Below, one piece after another: positions 53,928-63,489 of a stretch of DNA of 64,000 bases. A program made the translations under genes and the position numbers. Source of the stretch: Notoacmeibacter marinus (lineage in GTDB: Bacteria; Pseudomonadota; Alphaproteobacteria; Rhizobiales; Rhizobiaceae); NCBI RefSeq assembly GCF_002238045.1, contig NZ_NBYO01000001.1, positions 1,116,001 to 1,180,000 of the forward strand. The letters run 5' to 3'. The stretch's first letter is position 1, and every line of letters begins with the position of its first letter. A model generated the notes under the pieces. That model made no database searches. It was not told the origin of the DNA and saw nothing but the letters and a program-made list of their open reading frames with translations.

Positions 53928-54863
53928 TCAGGACCAGCTGGCGAAGAAGTCCGTCCCGGCGCGGCGGCGTATTTCTTCGCCGGCCTGCCGGCCTATCCTG
54001 GCGGCATCGGCGAGGGGGCCGTCCGTTTCAATTTCATGGGCATCCTTGCCGTCGGGCGTCAGGATCATGCCGGCGAAGAGGAGTTTGCCGCCAGCCAGAT
54101 GGGCATGACCGGCAATCGGGGTACGGCAGGAGCCATCCAGCGCGCCGAGAAAGGCGCGTTCGCAGGCAAGCGCCGCCGCTGTCTCCGCATGGCCGATGGG
54201 CGCCAAAAGCGCGTCGATCCGCTCATCGCCGATCCGGCTTTCGATGCAGATGGCGCCCTGGCCGGGAGCGGGTGGAAATGCGGTCAGCGAAAGGGCCTCG
54301 GTCACGTGATCGGCAAGGTTAAGGCGGCGAAGCCCCGCCATTGCGAGCATCGTGCCGTCGACCGCGCCTTCGGCAAGCTTGCGCAGGCGCGTCGGCACAT
54401 TGCCGCGATAGAGGACGACGTTCAGATCGGGTCGCATCCGCCGCAGCAGCGCCTGGCGGCGCAGCGAGGACGAGCCGACCGTCGCGCCTCGCGGCAGGTC
54501 CATCAGATTCTTCACCGAATGGCCGATAAAAGCATCGCGCGCGTCCTCGCGAGGCAAAAAGCAGGAAAGATAGAGGCCGTCCGGCAGTTCGGTCGGCATG
54601 TCTTTGGCCGAATGGACGGCCAGATCGATACGGCCATCGGAGAGGCGTTCCTCGATCTCCATCGTGAAGAGGCCCTTGCCGCCGACCTCCGCCAGCGGGC
54701 GATCCTGAATGCGGTCGCCCGCAGTGGAAACGATCTCGATCTCGAACGCCTCTTTGGGCAGGCCGTGCGCCGTCATCAATCGAGTTCGCGTCTCGTACGC
54801 CTGGGCGAGCGCCAGATCGCTGCCCCGTGTCCCGATGCGGATAAGGTCCGTTCCCATCGCCAT
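53928..54863 (-). CDS. hemC: porphobilinogen deaminase (hydroxymethylbilane synthase)
   Basis: The 311-residue enzyme polymerises four porphobilinogens on a dipyrromethane cofactor. [67 protein letters not shown] and [19 protein letters not shown], with the cofactor-binding Cys in DGSCRTP, are all present. The ATG at 54863 gives the normal length; the frame continues upstream into the divergent tsaD. It heads hemC-hemD-Mic60-hemY. Confidence 0.96.
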   Translation of the reverse strand: MAMGTDLIRIGTRGSDLALAQAYETRTRLMTAHGLPKEAFEIEIVSTAGDRIQDRPLAEVGGKGLFTMEIEERLSDGRIDLAVHSAKDMPTELPDGLYLSCFLPREDARDAFIGHSVKNLMDLPRGATVGSSSLRRQALLRRMRPDLNVVLYRGNVPTRLRKLAEGAVDGTMLAMAGLRRLNLADHVTEALSLTAFPPAPGQGAICIESRIGDERIDALLAPIGHAETAAALACERAFLGALDGSCRTPIAGHAHLAGGKLLFAGMILTPDGKDAHEIETDGPLADAARIGRQAGEEIRRRAGTDFFASWS

Positions 54864-54925
54864 GCCGTCCGTGTTACGTGCCGCTCGACGCATAGTGCGC
54901 CGCCGCTGCCATAAACCGAGCGAAG

Positions 54926-56098
54926 ATGCCCGACAACCCAGCCGCCGAAGATCGACGCCCCGCTTGTGCTTTGCCGAAACGCGCCGGCGAAAGCCTGGTT
55001 CTCGGGATCGAAACCAGTTGCGACGAGACAGCCGCTGCCGTGCTCGCGGGGCTGGCATCCGATAGGAACGCCGCACCGACGACGCGGCTTTTATCCAACG
55101 TCGTGCTGAGCCAGATCGAAGAACACGCAGCCTTTGGCGGCGTCGTGCCGGAAATCGCGGCGCGCGCCCATGTCGCCGCGCTGGACGGCATTATCGAAGC
55201 CGCGCTTTCCGATGCGGGCACTGCCCTTTGCGACATCGACGCGATCGCAGTCACGGCCGGTCCGGGTCTGATCGGCGGCCTGATGGCAGGCTTCACGACC
55301 GCCAAGGCGCTGGCCTTCGGAGCGGACAAACCGCTTTTGCCGATCAACCATCTGGAAGGCCACGCGCTGACCGCGCGCATGACGCATGGGCTCGCCTTTC
55401 CCTATCTGCTTTTGCTGGTTTCCGGCGGCCATACGCAAATCGTTCTGGTGCGCGGCGTTGGCGATTACGCGCGGCTCGGCACCACGATCGACGATGCGCT
55501 CGGCGAGGCGTTCGACAAGACGGCGAAGCTCATTGGCCTTCCCTATCCCGGTGGGCCGAACGTCGAAAAGGCGGCTTTCGCTGGCGACGGCACCCGCTTT
55601 GCGCTGCCGCGTCCGCTGAGGGGCACGGCGCGACCGGACTTCTCCTTTTCCGGCCTTAAGACAGCGGTCAGGCAGGCAGCGGAGAGTGTCGCACCGCTTG
55701 GCGAAAAGGATGTCGCCGATCTCTGCGCATCGTTTCAGGCGGCGGTGCGCGATACGTTGGCCGACCGGGTCGGCAGGGCGCTCGACCGGTTCGCCGCCGA
55801 TCATCCATCGGTCGCCACCCCGACTCTGGTCGTTGCAGGCGGGGTTGCGGCCAATGCCTATTTGAGGGACGGCCTGGAAACGCTCTGCCGGGAAAAGGAA
55901 TGGCGTTTCATCGCACCACCGCTGTCCCTCTGCACCGATAATGGCGCGATGATTGCCCATGCCGGGCTGGAGCGGCTGCTGGCGGGACTGATTCCCGATG
56001 TCCGGGCGGTTTTTGCCATGGCGCCGCGTTCGCGCTGGCCGTTGGACGAAAGCGCCACACCTCTTGTGGGGTCAGGAAAACGTGGAGCCAAAGCGTGA
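54926..56098 (+). CDS. tsaD: tRNA N6-threonylcarbamoyladenosine transferase
   Basis: TsaD transfers the threonylcarbamoyl group to A37 of ANN-decoding tRNAs. The 390-residue protein has [17 protein letters not shown], the metal-binding [11 protein letters not shown] (HxxxH), [14 protein letters not shown] and [20 protein letters not shown] roughly 20-residue polar N-terminal extension precedes the core. Its TGA overlaps the GTG of gpsA (GTGA), and the pair is conserved in Rhizobiales. Confidence 0.96.
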   Translation: MPDNPAAEDRRPACALPKRAGESLVLGIETSCDETAAAVLAGLASDRNAAPTTRLLSNVVLSQIEEHAAFGGVVPEIAARAHVAALDGIIEAALSDAGTALCDIDAIAVTAGPGLIGGLMAGFTTAKALAFGADKPLLPINHLEGHALTARMTHGLAFPYLLLLVSGGHTQIVLVRGVGDYARLGTTIDDALGEAFDKTAKLIGLPYPGGPNVEKAAFAGDGTRFALPRPLRGTARPDFSFSGLKTAVRQAAESVAPLGEKDVADLCASFQAAVRDTLADRVGRALDRFAADHPSVATPTLVVAGGVAANAYLRDGLETLCREKEWRFIAPPLSLCTDNGAMIAHAGLERLLAGLIPDVRAVFAMAPRSRWPLDESATPLVGSGKRGAKA

Positions 56099-57099
56099 GC
56101 CTTGCGGAAACGAAGCGAAAGCGGGTTGCCGTTCTGGGCGGCGGTGCATGGGGAACGGCGCTGGCCGTATCAGCCCATCATGGTGGCCGTGACGTCAGGC
56201 TTTGGGCAAGAGATCCCGTGCTGGCTGACGAGATCAACCGGCACCGCACCAATCGCCGCTATCTGGCGGATGTCGTACTGCCGCCAGAGCTGAAAGCCTT
56301 TGCCTCGCTTGGTGACGCCTTGAAGGATGCGTCCCTTGTTCTATCGGTCGTGCCGGCGCAGGCGACGCGCGCCGTTCTAGCCGAGGCATCCGGCGATTTA
56401 CCGGCAGGGGTTCCGGTCGTCCTTTGCGCCAAGGGCATCGAACGGGAGACCGGCAAGCTGGTAAGCGAACTGGCTGCCGAAACGCTGCCCAACACGCCGC
56501 TCGCTGCGCTTTCCGGCCCGTCCTTTGCCGCCGATGTGGCGCGAGGCCTGCCGACAGCCGTCACCGTGGCCTCGGCCGATGCCGATCTGGCGCAGGATCT
56601 TGCCGAAGCGCTGAGTGCGCCTGCGTTCCGCTGCTATTCCACCGACGATCTGGCGGGTGTCGAAGCGGGCGGTGCGCTCAAGAATGTCCTGGCCATCGCT
56701 GTCGGTGCGGCGGCTGGCGCCGATCTCGGCGCGAGCGCACGGGCCGCCCTCGTCACTCGCGGTTTCGTCGAACTGCGCCGTCTCGGTGTTGCGCTTGGCG
56801 GGCGGGCCGATACGCTGATGGGCCTCTCCGGCCTTGGCGATCTGATTTTGACCTGCAGTTCGGAGCAGTCGCGCAACTTCACCTATGGGGCGACGCTCGG
56901 CCGTGGTGGACCGACCATCGGGCTGAAGTTGGCGGAAGGTGTCGCGACCGCATCCATCGCTGCGGAACTTGCCAAACGCCATGGCATCGAAACGCCGATC
57001 ATCGACGCCACCGTGGCGCTTCTGGCGGGCGAAAGCTCCGTCGGCGAGCTGGTCGGCAGCCTCATGGCGCGCCCCGTCAAACCCGAAGACCATATCTGA
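56095..57099 (+). CDS. gpsA: glycerol-3-phosphate dehydrogenase [NAD(P)+]
   Basis: GpsA makes sn-glycerol-3-phosphate for phospholipid synthesis. The 334-residue protein has the N-terminal [20 protein letters not shown] nucleotide-binding motif, [20 protein letters not shown] and the catalytic-lysine region [18 protein letters not shown], with [20 protein letters not shown]. The start is GTG, in four-base overlap with tsaD. A YciI gene follows at 19 bases. Confidence 0.97.
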   Translation: MSLAETKRKRVAVLGGGAWGTALAVSAHHGGRDVRLWARDPVLADEINRHRTNRRYLADVVLPPELKAFASLGDALKDASLVLSVVPAQATRAVLAEASGDLPAGVPVVLCAKGIERETGKLVSELAAETLPNTPLAALSGPSFAADVARGLPTAVTVASADADLAQDLAEALSAPAFRCYSTDDLAGVEAGGALKNVLAIAVGAAAGADLGASARAALVTRGFVELRRLGVALGGRADTLMGLSGLGDLILTCSSEQSRNFTYGATLGRGGPTIGLKLAEGVATASIAAELAKRHGIETPIIDATVALLAGESSVGELVGSLMARPVKPEDHI

Positions 57100-57118
57100 C
57101 ATATCGAGGAGAACGACC

Positions 57119-57418
57119 ATGCATTATGCGCTTATCTGCACCGACAAGCCGGATAGCGTGTCGCTGCGCATGGAGACACGCGAGCAGCACCTCATCTGGC
57201 TGAAGGCCCATCAGGCGAACGGCCGAGCCGTTTTCGGCGGTCCATTCCTCGACGATGAGGGCACCATGATCGGGTCGCTTCTGATCGTCGACATGCCCGA
57301 CCGGCAGGCCGCCGAGGCGATGGCGGCCGACGATCCCTACGCCCAGGCCGGGCTGTTTGCCTCAACCGAGATCCGCGCATGGAAATGGGTGATCGGCAAA
57401 CCGGAGGACATGGCCTGA
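57119..57418 (+). CDS. YciI-like protein
   Basis: The 99-residue dimeric alpha/beta-barrel protein starts MHYALICTDKPDSVSLRMET and shows HLIWLKAHQANGRAVFGGPF and GSLLIVDMPDRQAAEAMAAD, DPYAQAGLF, characteristic of the YciI/YCII family, with the conserved His and Asp. Function is unknown; the fold is related to chlorite-dismutase and muconolactone isomerase barrels. The ATG follows gaggaga. Its TGA overlaps the start of the EVE gene. Confidence 0.9.
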   Translation: MHYALICTDKPDSVSLRMETREQHLIWLKAHQANGRAVFGGPFLDDEGTMIGSLLIVDMPDRQAAEAMAADDPYAQAGLFASTEIRAWKWVIGKPEDMA

Positions 57419-57855
57419 TGCAGTACTGGCTGTTCAAGTCCGAGCCGTTCAAATTTTCGTGGGACGATCTGGTCTCAAAAGGCAAGGCCGGCGAAGAATG
57501 GGACGGAGTCCGGAATTATCAGGCACGCAACCATATGCGGGCGATGGAGGTCGGCGACCGGGGATTCTTCTATCACTCCAACAAGGGCCTCGAAGTGGTG
57601 GGCGTCTGCGAGGTCTGCGCGCTTGCCCATCACGATTCGACGACCGACGATCCGCGCTGGGAATGCGTCGACATTCGCGCGCTTGCGCCGGTGCCGGAAC
57701 CGGTCACGCTGAAGGCCGTCAAGGCGAACGAGGCGCTGTCCGACATGTCGCTGGTGACGTCCATGCGCCTGTCGGTGCAGCCGGTGAAACCCGATGAATG
57801 GGCGGAAGTCTGCCGGATGGGCGGTCTCGATCCGGACAGTCTGAAGCCGGCATGA
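57418..57855 (+). CDS. EVE domain protein (ThyN1-like)
   Basis: The 145-residue PUA-like domain protein starts MQYWLFKSEPFKFSWDDL and has WDGVRNYQARNHMRAMEVGD, GFFYHSNKGLEVVGVCEV and SLVTSMRLSVQPVKPDEW, the standard EVE features. EVE/YTH-type domains bind modified bases in nucleic acids. ATG overlaps the YciI stop by one base, so translation is coupled. Confidence 0.93.
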   Translation: MQYWLFKSEPFKFSWDDLVSKGKAGEEWDGVRNYQARNHMRAMEVGDRGFFYHSNKGLEVVGVCEVCALAHHDSTTDDPRWECVDIRALAPVPEPVTLKAVKANEALSDMSLVTSMRLSVQPVKPDEWAEVCRMGGLDPDSLKPA

Positions 57856-57923
57856 GGTTTATGGCGCGCGCGGCGCAACGGGTTGAAAGGGTGCTACGAC
57901 GGACCAGATAGGCCGGACATTCC

Positions 57924-59255
57924 ATGTTTCGCCAGCCAATGTGTCCTGCCATGAATGTCTTCGCCGGTCTCGGTAGCCTTGTCGTCGAGGACGAAGCCAA
58001 CCGCGTCTGCAGGGACATTCCGGAAGGCGCCTGCGCGCCGCAGCCGCGCAATGCCGGCCTGCATATCGCTTCGCTCACCGCGACCAAGGCCGGCGATGCG
58101 TTGATCGATCCAAAGCTGGTTCTGCCATGGCTGCTAAATGCGGTGGGCGCTCCGGCTGCGGCGATTGGCGTTCTGGTGCCGCTGCGGGAATCGCTGGCGC
58201 TTCTGCCGCAGCTCTTCACCAGTCATCGCGTGCGCCGCCTGGCGCAGCGCAAATGGGTCTGGGCCTTCGGCTCGGCCATCGAGGCCGTCGCCGTGGCGGC
58301 GATGGCGGCCACGCTGTTCGCTTTCGAAGGCGCGCTCGCCGGCTGGCTGACGGTTGCGTGGCTGGCGGTCTTCGCGCTCGGACGCTCGCTCGCCTCGGTG
58401 TCCTACAAGGACGTTCTCGGCAAAACGATCAGCAAGGGCCGGCGCGGTTCCGTGACCGGCCTTGCCGGCTCTGCCGCCGCCGCATTCGCGCTCGCCTTCG
58501 GTGTCTCGCTGACCTTCGGTATTCTGCCGCTGGAGAAGCCCGTTCTGCTGGGCGCGCTTGTTGTGGCCGCGCTGCTGTGGGCGGTTGCGGCATTCCTTTT
58601 CACGCTTCTGCACGAAGAACCCGGAGCCAATGAGGGCGCCGTGGACGGGCTTGCGGCCATTGCGAACTCGGCTCGAGCCCTATGGGCTGACCGCCAATTT
58701 CGCTTGTTCTGCGCGATGCGTGGCCTTTTGACAGTGACGGCTCTCGCGCCGCCCTACCTGCTGCTGTCGGCGGGCGAAGGGGGCAGCCACGCGCTCGGCC
58801 AGCTCGGCAGTTTCCTTCTGGCTTCGGCCTTCGCCGCGATTGCCGGCAGTTATGTCTGGGGCCGTCTGTCCGACCGGTCCAGCCGGTGGGTTCTGCTGCT
58901 CAGCGCAGCGTCCGCCGCCACGGTGCTCGGTGTCGCTGCCGCCTTCTCCGCGTTCCAGCCCTTCAACGATCTCTGGCCCCTCATGGCGCCGTTTGCCTTC
59001 TTTCTCTTGCAGATCGCCTATCAAGGCGTGCGACAGGGCAGAAACACCCATCTGACCGATATGGCGCCGGCGGATGACCGCGCCGTCTATACCGCCTTCT
59101 CCAATACGTTTATCGGCATCGTGCTGCTGGCGATGGGCGGTTTCGGGCTGGTCGCCGACTGGCTCGGCACGCCCGCGGTGCTGGCATTGTTCGCGCTCCT
59201 CGCCCTGGCGGCGCTGCCTGTCGGCTGGCAGCTCGACGAGGTTCAGCGACAATGA
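57924..59255 (+). CDS. MFS transporter of unknown substrate
   Basis: The 443-residue protein has about twelve hydrophobic segments. KLVLPWLLNAVGAPAAAIGV, FTSHRVRRLAQRKWVWAFGS, TISKGRRGSVTGLAGSAAAA and GVRQGRNTHLTDMAPADDRA are visible; the last resembles motifs in permeases of the MFS with long N-terminal soluble heads. About 50 residues precede the first helix. The exact start is uncertain; internal ATG codons at 57939 and 57951 are possible. Its stop overlaps the next gene by four bases. Confidence 0.82.
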   Translation: MFRQPMCPAMNVFAGLGSLVVEDEANRVCRDIPEGACAPQPRNAGLHIASLTATKAGDALIDPKLVLPWLLNAVGAPAAAIGVLVPLRESLALLPQLFTSHRVRRLAQRKWVWAFGSAIEAVAVAAMAATLFAFEGALAGWLTVAWLAVFALGRSLASVSYKDVLGKTISKGRRGSVTGLAGSAAAAFALAFGVSLTFGILPLEKPVLLGALVVAALLWAVAAFLFTLLHEEPGANEGAVDGLAAIANSARALWADRQFRLFCAMRGLLTVTALAPPYLLLSAGEGGSHALGQLGSFLLASAFAAIAGSYVWGRLSDRSSRWVLLLSAASAATVLGVAAAFSAFQPFNDLWPLMAPFAFFLLQIAYQGVRQGRNTHLTDMAPADDRAVYTAFSNTFIGIVLLAMGGFGLVADWLGTPAVLALFALLALAALPVGWQLDEVQRQ

Positions 59256-59920
59256 AACGGAAGGCAGAGGACGCCGAGGCGTTCATTCTCGCCAATACCG
59301 TATTCCATCGGCCGCCGCATGTGCCCGAGATCGTCCTCCATCTTGCCGATGAGGCCATTGCGCTCTGGCAGAAGACGGAGGAAGAGCTGGAGACCATCGG
59401 CGTGCCGCCACCCTTCTGGGCTTTCGCCTGGGCTGGCGGTCAGGGGCTGGCACGCTTCATCCTCGATCACCCCGAAACGGTTGCCGGCAAAACCGTTCTG
59501 GATTTCGCCACAGGCAGCGGATTGGTCGCCATCGCCGCCATAAAAGCCGGCGCGACACAGGTGGTTGCCGCCGATGTCGATCCGTTCTGCGGCGCTGCGG
59601 TGCGGCTTAATGCGAAGGCCAACGATGTCGCAGTCGACTTCACCGCGGACGATCTCGTTGGCAAGGATGAAGGATGGCCGGTCGTCCTTGCCGGCGACGT
59701 TTTCTACGACAGATCAATGGCCGAAGCGCTCGCGCTCTGGTTCGACGGACTTGCCGCACGGGGCGCCACGGTGCTGATCGGCGATCCGGGCCGTGCCTAT
59801 CTGCCCGAGGACAGGCTAGCCGAACTGGCGCGTTACGAGGTTCCGGTCAGCCGCGCGCTGGAAGATGCCGAAGTGAAGCGCACCACGGTTTGGCAATGGA
59901 AAGGACAGGATCATCCATGA
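59252..59920 (+). CDS. class I methyltransferase, ETF-beta lysine methyltransferase-like
   Basis: The 222-residue enzyme binds S-adenosylmethionine with the motif VLDFATGSGLVAIAAIKAGA, followed by VVAADVDPFCGAAVRLNAKA and VVLAGDVFYDRSMAEALALW. PPFWAFAWAGGQGLARFI before the SAM motif is the hallmark of the METTL20/ETF-beta-KMT and PrmA-related group. Human METTL20 and its Agrobacterium homologue methylate lysines of electron-transfer flavoprotein beta subunit; that activity is likely but not provable here. It overlaps the MFS gene and the DUF1028 gene by four bases each. Confidence 0.85.
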   Translation: MKRKAEDAEAFILANTVFHRPPHVPEIVLHLADEAIALWQKTEEELETIGVPPPFWAFAWAGGQGLARFILDHPETVAGKTVLDFATGSGLVAIAAIKAGATQVVAADVDPFCGAAVRLNAKANDVAVDFTADDLVGKDEGWPVVLAGDVFYDRSMAEALALWFDGLAARGATVLIGDPGRAYLPEDRLAELARYEVPVSRALEDAEVKRTTVWQWKGQDHP

Positions 59921-60780
59921 CCTATTCGATCATTGGGCGCGACAGGGACAGGGGCGAGATCGGCTGCGCCGTCCAGTCGAAATTTCCGGGTGTTTCCTCC
60001 ATTGTGCTTCATGCGCGCGGTGGGGTTGGTGCGGTGACCACGCAAGGCTTCGCAGACCCATGCGCCGCTGCCAAGATTCTCGATCTGATCGAGCGGGGCG
60101 CCAAGGCCGACGAGGCCGTAACCATCGCGGTGCGCGATCTCGATGGCGTATCGGAGCGCCAGTTCGGCGTGATGGCCATGCATGGCGAAGGGGTCGGTCA
60201 CACCGGTGCGGCGATGGACGACTGGAATGGCTTTGCTGCCTGCATACCCGGTAAGGAGTGTATCGTCGGCGGCAATGCACTGTCTGGCGAGACGGTTCTG
60301 ACCGCCATGATCGAGGCGTTCGAAGCCACCAGCGAATTGCGACTTCCCGACCGGCTGATCGCCGCCCTGCGGGCCGGACGCGATGCCGGCGGCGAGTTGC
60401 GGGGCGAGCAGGCGGCCGGCCTTCTGGTGGTGAAGGAGGAGGGCGGCTATGGCGGCCTTTCGGATCGGATGGTCGACATCCAGATTTACGACCACGAATC
60501 GCCGATCGAAGAATTGGCGCGGTGCTTCAAGCTGCACCGCATGTCCTATTTTCCGTCCGATCCCGACAAGATGGTGCCGATTGAGGACGATACTGCCGAT
60601 TTTCTCAAAACGTTGTTGCAGCGGCAGGGCCATGAAACGTCGGATGGCGGTGAGTGGACCGAGGCTGATACGGACGGGCTCGCTCGCTTCATGGGCGAAG
60701 CCAATTACGACAACCGCATCCACTATGACGGTAGGATCGACAGCGAGGTGCTGGACGATCTGCGGCGGCGTCACGGCTGA
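59917..60780 (+). CDS. DUF1028 protein (Ntn-hydrolase-like)
   Basis: The 287-residue protein opens with MTYSIIGRDRDRGEIGCAVQ and has a GGVGAVTTQGFADPCAAAKI block, HTGAAMDDWNGFAACIPGKE and QAAGLLVVKEEGGYGG. DUF1028 (PF06267) proteins resemble Ntn-hydrolase/proteasome-like folds; the usual N-terminal Thr lies after the initiator Met (MT), consistent with self-processing, though this is inference. Function is unknown. The end has an extra acidic segment of about 60 residues. It is coupled to the methyltransferase gene. Confidence 0.9.
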   Translation: MTYSIIGRDRDRGEIGCAVQSKFPGVSSIVLHARGGVGAVTTQGFADPCAAAKILDLIERGAKADEAVTIAVRDLDGVSERQFGVMAMHGEGVGHTGAAMDDWNGFAACIPGKECIVGGNALSGETVLTAMIEAFEATSELRLPDRLIAALRAGRDAGGELRGEQAAGLLVVKEEGGYGGLSDRMVDIQIYDHESPIEELARCFKLHRMSYFPSDPDKMVPIEDDTADFLKTLLQRQGHETSDGGEWTEADTDGLARFMGEANYDNRIHYDGRIDSEVLDDLRRRHG

Positions 60781-60792
60781 GCCGGTGATCGC

Positions 60793-60827
60793 CTTTCACC
60801 TTTCACCTTTCGGCTTTCGGCTTTCGG
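60793..60827 (+). repeat. five tandem 7-bp units between DUF1028 and deoB genes
   Basis: Two exact copies of CTTTCAC are followed by three exact copies of CTTTCGG. The run lies in the gap between converging genes, clear of either promoter, so an expression role is unlikely; it is a candidate variable-number locus. Confidence 0.85.
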
Positions 60828-60873
60828 CCTGAGGAAAGGGGGAGGATCATGACCGTCAACCGGCTACCGCTCT

Positions 60874-62112
60874 TCAAACCCGGCTGATGGGTTGGCCGTG
60901 CGTGCCGTTCGGGATGCGCAGATGGCTGGCGACAGTCTCGCCGATATCGGCAAAGGTCTCGCGCATGGCGGACAGCCCCGGCACGGTTTCCGCGCCGGTC
61001 ATGAGAACGGGAACGCGCTCGCGCGTGTGATCGCTGCCCGGCCAGGTCGGATCGTTGCCGTGATCGGCGGTGATGATCAGAAGATCGTCCGGTCGCATCC
61101 TGTCGAGGATTTGCGGCAGCCGCTCATCGAACCATTCCAGCGCGGCGGCGTAACCGGCAGGATTGCGGCGATGGCCGTAAAGCTGGTCGAAATCGACGAA
61201 GTTGACGAAAGCGAAGCCGCCATCGGGCAGTTCGTCGAGCGCCTTCAGCGTCTCTTCCATCAAAGCCGGGTGGCCTGACACCTTGCGGCTCTCCGTGACG
61301 CCCCGATGGGCGAAGATGTCTGACACCTTGCCGATGGCGCGAACGGCGTGCCCGGCGTCGGCAAGACGCTCCAGAACGGTCGGTTCGGGTGGCGGCACCG
61401 AATAATCGCGTCGATTGCCGGTGCGCTCGAATTCCCCGCGTTCCTCACCGACGAAGGGCCGGGCGATGACGCGGCCGATCGTGTGGCCATCGGCCAGTTT
61501 CCGGGTGGCTTCGCAGAGATCGTAAAGCCGATCCAGCCCGAAATGGGTTTCATGCGCGGCGATCTGGATAACGGAATCGGCCGAAGTGTAGACGATGGGC
61601 TTGCCGCTCTCGATATGCTCCTCGCCAAATTCTTCGATAACGCTGAGACCTTCGGCGTGACGGTCGGCCAGGATACCGGGCAGATCGCCCGCCTCGATCA
61701 TGCCGTTGCGAATATCGGCCGGCAGCGTGGGGATCTCCTTCGGCAAGTAGCCCCAGTCGAAGGGCACCGGTACGCCGCCAATCTCCCAATGACCGCTGAT
61801 CGTATCCTTGCCCTTGGAAGTTTCGGTCGCCGCGCAGGCCCGACCGATCAGGTCGGGTTCTTGCGAAAATCCGACGGGCCATTCGTCCGTCGCCTGATGG
61901 GCTGCCAATCCGATACCCAGCCGTTCGAGGTTCGGCAAATGCAACGGGCCGCTCCGGCTATCGGTGTCGCAGCGCCCTTCGGCACAGGCTTTAGCGATGT
62001 GCTGAAATGTCGCAGCGCCGTGGTCGCTGTCGTCGCCATTGAAATAGTCGGCAGCGTCCGGCGCGCCGCCAATGCCGAAACTATCCATCACAATCAAGAA
62101 TACTCGCGCCAT
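60874..62112 (-). CDS. deoB: phosphopentomutase
   Basis: DeoB interconverts ribose/deoxyribose 1- and 5-phosphates in nucleoside salvage. The 412-residue alkaline-phosphatase-superfamily enzyme has the metal motifs [56 protein letters not shown] and [19 protein letters not shown], all complete. The ATG at 62112 fits the family start; a GTG at 62121 is possible. No deoA or punA gene is adjacent. Confidence 0.97.
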   Translation of the reverse strand: MARVFLIVMDSFGIGGAPDAADYFNGDDSDHGAATFQHIAKACAEGRCDTDSRSGPLHLPNLERLGIGLAAHQATDEWPVGFSQEPDLIGRACAATETSKGKDTISGHWEIGGVPVPFDWGYLPKEIPTLPADIRNGMIEAGDLPGILADRHAEGLSVIEEFGEEHIESGKPIVYTSADSVIQIAAHETHFGLDRLYDLCEATRKLADGHTIGRVIARPFVGEERGEFERTGNRRDYSVPPPEPTVLERLADAGHAVRAIGKVSDIFAHRGVTESRKVSGHPALMEETLKALDELPDGGFAFVNFVDFDQLYGHRRNPAGYAAALEWFDERLPQILDRMRPDDLLIITADHGNDPTWPGSDHTRERVPVLMTGAETVPGLSAMRETFADIGETVASHLRIPNGTHGQPISRV

Positions 62113-62125
62113 GACACCCACTCGC

Positions 62126-62686
62126 CTATCGCTGCACGATCAATGTGCGGCCACGTTTTAAATAGGGTAGAAGCCGCGCCATGTCGCGGGGCGCAAGCGC
62201 GATGCATCCTTCCGTCGGGGGATAACCGCGTTCGGCGAGGTGGAAGAAGATGGCGCTGCCGCGATATCTGGCCCTGCTGCTGTAATTGTAGTCCAGAACG
62301 ATGCAGCAATCGTAGAGCCGGTCGGCGCGGATCATCGTTTCGCACCGGGCCGGGAACGGCAGACGGACCGGCCGGTTATAGGCGGGATGAGCCGGCGCGT
62401 CGCACCAGCCATCGGCAGGCCGGGTCGGCGAGAGTGGCAGCGGTCCCCCCTGTGTCCAGCCGCGATCGGCGCGCCGATAGCCAAACAGGATCTGGTGATG
62501 GCCGAGCGGCGTTCCGCCATCGCCCTCGCGCTTGTGCGAGACGATGCCAGCCCTGCCCAGAGCACAGGGAAAAGAAAGAGAACCGAGGCGCAGACGGCCA
62601 CGGTGCTCGCTGCCAGACATGCGGTTGACGACGAGCGGCGCGAGGCAGGATCGGGCCCCGGTGAATGGAACGTTAACGCGCTTCAT
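62126..62686 (-). CDS. L,D-transpeptidase (YkuD domain)
   Basis: The 186-residue protein carries a minimal YkuD catalytic block: [20 protein letters not shown] with His149 and nucleophile Cys161, then [15 protein letters not shown]-transpeptidases make 3-3 cross-links or attach lipoproteins in peptidoglycan. There is no clear signal peptide, and the N-terminal half (GLSFP-like and [19 protein letters not shown]) matches the substrate-binding part of the small Rhizobiales DUF-type L,D-transpeptidases. The protein is short for exported members. It is coupled loosely to deoB, whose start lies 13 bases downstream. Confidence 0.8.
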   Translation of the reverse strand: MKRVNVPFTGARSCLAPLVVNRMSGSEHRGRLRLGSLSFPCALGRAGIVSHKREGDGGTPLGHHQILFGYRRADRGWTQGGPLPLSPTRPADGWCDAPAHPAYNRPVRLPFPARCETMIRADRLYDCCIVLDYNYSSRARYRGSAIFFHLAERGYPPTEGCIALAPRDMARLLPYLKRGRTLIVQR

Positions 62687-62751
62687 GTTTCCATAGGGCT
62701 TGTGTCTTGCTGTATCCGCAGTATTTTTTACCCTTAATCTTCGAGGCGCCC

Positions 62752-63435
62752 ATGACCACGCGAACCATTCTCGTTGTCGATGACGACGATACCTTGCGGC
62801 AGACGCTCGTCGAGCAACTCGGCCTTTATGACGAGTTCGAGGTCATCGAGGCCGACACCGCGACAGAGGGAATCAACACGGCGCGCACCAATGTGGTCGA
62901 TCTGATCATCATGGATGTCAACCTGCCGGATCTGGACGGGCGCGAAGCGGTGAAGATGCTGCGCAAGAACGGGTTGCGGACGCCGATCATCATGCTGACG
63001 GCGCAGGACACCGATTCCGACACCATTCTGGGCCTGGAATCGGGCGCGAACGACTATATCACCAAGCCGTTTCGCTTCGCGGTTCTGCTGGCGCGAATCC
63101 GGGCACAGCTGCGCCAGTTCGACCAGTCGGAGGATGCCAGCTTCACCGTTGGTCCCTATACTTTCAAACCAAAGCAGAAGGCGCTGTTCGACCGCGCCGA
63201 CGGCAAGATCAAGCTGACCGAGAAAGAAGCGAACATTATCCGCTACCTCATTCGCGCCGATCAGCGCGTGGTCACCCGAGACACGCTGCTGGAAGAGGTC
63301 TGGGGCTACAATAGCGGCGTATCCACCCACACGCTGGAAACGCATGTCTATCGCCTGCGCCAGAAGATCGAGCGCGATCCGTCCAACTGCGAAATCATCG
63401 TGACGGAAGGGGGCGGCTACAAGCTGGTTCCCTGA
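62752..63435 (+). CDS. OmpR-type response regulator (OtpR/CenR-like)
   Basis: The 227-residue regulator has a receiver domain with acidic pocket D10-D11, phosphoacceptor Asp55 (LIIMDVNLPD), Thr in IMLTAQD and Lys in YITKPF, followed by a winged-helix DNA-binding domain (TLLEEVWGYNSGVSTHTLET, YRLRQKIERD). Sequence and context match Brucella OtpR, also named CenR, a regulator of cell-envelope genes and acid tolerance, which is likewise followed by a cyclic-nucleotide-binding gene; the match is from memory. No histidine kinase gene is adjacent. ATG at 62752 fits. Confidence 0.88.
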   Translation: MTTRTILVVDDDDTLRQTLVEQLGLYDEFEVIEADTATEGINTARTNVVDLIIMDVNLPDLDGREAVKMLRKNGLRTPIIMLTAQDTDSDTILGLESGANDYITKPFRFAVLLARIRAQLRQFDQSEDASFTVGPYTFKPKQKALFDRADGKIKLTEKEANIIRYLIRADQRVVTRDTLLEEVWGYNSGVSTHTLETHVYRLRQKIERDPSNCEIIVTEGGGYKLVP

Positions 63436-63489
63436 CATGGTGCCCCATGTTAGGACAGTCGGGCGAACCCTCCCCAACAGCGAATATTC

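Noticed and set aside
61348-62628. Plus-strand frame of 426 codons across deoB and the L,D-transpeptidase gene
   Set aside because: Both minus-strand genes have complete catalytic motifs; this frame has none.
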